Assembly: GCF_016863335.1 (NCBI RefSeq)
Contig: NZ_BOOR01000007.1
Location: 124,001-188,000 of the forward strand
DNA length: 64,000 nucleotides
Direction: 5' to 3'
Origin: Planotetraspora thailandica
Lineage (GTDB): Bacteria > Actinomycetota > Actinomycetes > Streptosporangiales > Streptosporangiaceae
The notes under the pieces are model-generated. The model was not told the origin of the DNA. It was given only the letters and a program-made list of their open reading frames with translations, and made no database searches. Shown here piece after piece: positions 61,935 to 64,000 of the stretch (positions within the stretch are counted from its first letter, which is position 1; every line of letters starts with the position of its first letter). The translations under genes were made by a program, and so were the position numbers.

Positions 61935-64000
61935 ATGGACAAGAACAGCCTGATTGGAGATTTCCGGCTCCGTGGTCGCGCGCGGCGGTGTCTGGAGGAC
62001 GGCCGTCTGGTCCCATACTTCGATCGAGGTCTAGTTCAGGCGGACAAGGTTTTCGACGAGCTTATGAACGGTGATTTCATAAAAGCTTCAAAAAAGCTCG
62101 ACTCCTATGCCGACTATCGTTTGGCCTGTGAGGCGGAGGCCGAATCCGAGCGCTCCATAACGGAGATCATTGATTCTGGTGCGGTGAACCGCAAGACGGT
62201 CTACCTTGTGGCCAGCGTGATCGCCTGGATTCTGATACTGATTACGGAGATATTCAACGAGGGAACGCCTTGGAGCTTCCTAGCCTTCGCGGTCGGGGTG
62301 GCCCCTCTGTTCCTTGCTGGAGTGGAGTTCCGTAAGGTTCTCGAAAGAAGGGGTGAAGCGAGCACGCTGCGGACCACGCTGTTTTTCGGTGCAGGCCTCT
62401 TGGTGACCCTGTCGCCCTATGTGTTCTTTGATATGGAGTGGCGCCTCATCAAGCTACCCGTCGTGTTAGTGACCGCATGTTGGAGCGGGTTTCTTCTCGG
62501 GAGCGAAGCGACACTTGGGCAGTTCGCGAATACGATCTACCTGCCGGTTGCGATATATGAGCGTCAAAACGATCGGAAGAGAGTGGACGAGACAAGAGAG
62601 GATTGGCTCGATGACGCCATCGAGAACGCGATCCTTCCGCACGCAATATATGTCATAAATACTTTCTTGGGTGACGACCATGACAAACTGCTGGTCGAGC
62701 AGGACTCTGAGGGTCTGAAGAGGCTTCATGATCCGGAACTGACCGTGTCCACCGGTTCTCAGAGGCGCGTCGAGGCAGCTCTTTCGAGGGTGGATGGCGG
62801 CAGCATAGCCATTTCTGGACCCCGCGGTGCGGGTAAGTCCACGCTGCTGCGAGTGGTCTGCGGATCTCAGGAGGGACTATGCGTTTATGTCGCGGCCCCG
62901 GCCGAGTATGTGCCGCGAGACTTTCTCGTCGAACTGTTCCAACGGATATGTGAAAGCTATATTGAAGATCAGGGGTATGACTCCACCATATCCTTGAGCC
63001 GGGCTGGCATCCGCAAGAAAAAGGCGTTTCGCGTTCTACGTGACACGTCGTTGACCACCCTGCGGTCGGTGATCGCAATCGGCCTGATCGGCCTCGTGAT
63101 GTGGTCGCTCTACGTGGAGTTCCGAGTACTGCTAGAGGATGTGATGGCGACGTCACTTAAAGAGCTTCGCGAACTGTGGACTCGGGTGCCGGCGGCGTGG
63201 GAGGAATATTGGGTGGCAGTGCAAGTGATCATATTCGTCCTTGCGCTGATTCTTTGGCCTGGACGTCGCAGGTGGCGCGACCTGAGGCGTCATTCTGAGC
63301 CACCTCTGGTCAATAGGGCGAGACAGAATCTTTTCCGATTGCAGATAGACCGGACGACGACGCTCGGCTCCAGCGCCGGACTGAGTGGTCCCATGGGTGC
63401 GAGTATCGGATTGAGCAAGAGTGCGTCCTTGAAGTACCTTCCCTGGACCTTTCCGGAGTTGGTCGGCAACCTGCGGCGTTTCATGGAAGCCGTCAGTGAG
63501 GAGCAGAGACAGGGTGGGAAACGCCTGGTCGTTGCCATCGACGAAATCGATCGGATCGGCTCGACGGAGAACGCGGAGCGTTTCATAAGCGAAGTGAAGG
63601 CGATCTTCGGCGTGGACAACTGCTACTTCCTTGTGTCGGTCGCCGAGGACGTCGGTGCGGCTTTCGGCCAACGATCGATCCTGGGCCGCTCCATGTTCGA
63701 GAACGCGTTCGATGAGGTTGTCAGCGTAGAGGCGCTGTCTCTCGAAGAGTCGCGCGAATTACTCCTGCGCCGGGTTCCCGGGTTCACCACGGCCTTCGTG
63801 TTTCTCGTCTACTCCTTGTCGGGTGGGCTCCCGAGAGAGCTCATTCGCGTCACCCGGCGCTTGGTCGAGATAAATCAGGACCTGCGCTCTCCCGGGTACT
63901 CCCCTCACATTGAGGAGTTGGCGAACGCTCTCTTCAAGGAAGAGTTGACCGAGGTGCTGATCGGCGCGCGGAATCAGTTGTCTAAGCTCACACCCTCCCC
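61935..64000 (+). CDS. Membrane P-loop NTPase (KAP-like), 3' truncated by the window edge
   Basis: The frame from ATG 61935 stays open to base 64000, giving 688 residues with no stop. Four hydrophobic helices lie at about 88-190 (for example LVASVIAWILILITEIF and WSFLAFAVGVAPLFLAGVEF). Then comes Walker A SGPRGAGKSTLLRV (about 295), two more helices at about 375-395 and 430-445, and Walker B VVAIDEIDRIGS (about 533). Transmembrane helices inserted into a P-loop domain are the hallmark of KAP-family NTPases, several of which act in defence or membrane-linked signalling. TTG 61920 is an alternative start. Its codon use is AT-richer than the flanks. Confidence 0.7.
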   Translation, partial: MDKNSLIGDFRLRGRARRCLEDGRLVPYFDRGLVQADKVFDELMNGDFIKASKKLDSYADYRLACEAEAESERSITEIIDSGAVNRKTVYLVASVIAWILILITEIFNEGTPWSFLAFAVGVAPLFLAGVEFRKVLERRGEASTLRTTLFFGAGLLVTLSPYVFFDMEWRLIKLPVVLVTACWSGFLLGSEATLGQFANTIYLPVAIYERQNDRKRVDETREDWLDDAIENAILPHAIYVINTFLGDDHDKLLVEQDSEGLKRLHDPELTVSTGSQRRVEAALSRVDGGSIAISGPRGAGKSTLLRVVCGSQEGLCVYVAAPAEYVPRDFLVELFQRICESYIEDQGYDSTISLSRAGIRKKKAFRVLRDTSLTTLRSVIAIGLIGLVMWSLYVEFRVLLEDVMATSLKELRELWTRVPAAWEEYWVAVQVIIFVLALILWPGRRRWRDLRRHSEPPLVNRARQNLFRLQIDRTTTLGSSAGLSGPMGASIGLSKSASLKYLPWTFPELVGNLRRFMEAVSEEQRQGGKRLVVAIDEIDRIGSTENAERFISEVKAIFGVDNCYFLVSVAEDVGAAFGQRSILGRSMFENAFDEVVSVEALSLEESRELLLRRVPGFTTAFVFLVYSLSGGLPRELIRVTRRLVEINQDLRSPGYSPHIEELANALFKEELTEVLIGARNQLSKLTPS

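Noticed and set aside
1-64000. CRISPR arrays, tRNA or rRNA genes, att-site direct repeats
   Set aside because: Searched by eye on both strands; apart from the two-copy 24-bp repeat no repeat-spacer pattern, tRNA-like fold or flanking direct repeat was found. A computed search could still reveal a short att pair.

Overview
The window is high-GC DNA with GTG/TTG starts, AGGAG-type ribosome sites and many 4-base stop/start overlaps. This fits a filamentous actinomycete (Streptomyces or a relative); the genus cannot be read from the sequence alone. Three unlike blocks sit side by side, separated by decayed mobile elements.

Block 1 (2-15259) is part of a small-molecule biosynthetic cluster without any NRPS or PKS in view. 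Forward genes: a truncated FAD-linked oxidase, a TylF-like methyltransferase, a YtcJ-like amidohydrolase, a JmjC/cupin-like protein and an AlkZ-related protein. An eight-gene reverse operon (15259 to 6276) encodes three ATP-grasp ligases, a HemW-like radical SAM enzyme, an MFS exporter, an S-adenosylmethionine-decarboxylase-like protein, a tryptophan-dioxygenase-like heme protein and an O-methyltransferase. The likely logic is ATP-grasp amide coupling, redox and methyl tailoring, and export. The AlkZ-related gene hints at a DNA-reactive product.

Block 2 (15.6-21.4 kb) is a scar zone: IS256, ISAs1 and IS4 transposase fragments, a beheaded helicase gene, a membrane coiled-coil protein, an AT-richer orphan gene and a tiny membrane protein.

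Block 3 (21.5 kb to the right end) is a defence island. A forward operon, queC-queE-queD-folE2-unknown-DGQHR-dpdA-DGQHR, makes preQ0 and should place a 7-deazaguanine base in DNA. Convergent to it, a reverse operon carries the Dpd restriction set (E, F, G, H, I, J, K, D in transcription order). A debris stretch with a frameshifted AAA-type NTPase and a restriction-nuclease-like gene follows. Next is a second reverse operon: a GHKL-ATPase/SF2-helicase fusion, a UvrD-like helicase, DrmA and DrmB. It resembles DISARM but has no visible methyltransferase and no DrmC. A winged-helix gene and a membrane P-loop NTPase running off the right edge complete the window.

The best candidates for something new are the four-gene DrmAB/UvrD/GHKL-helicase operon, the Dpd variant with two DGQHR proteins and an unknown gene where DpdC would be expected, and the ATP-grasp pathway with possible DNA-glycosylase-type self-protection. 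No tRNA, rRNA or CRISPR array was seen.
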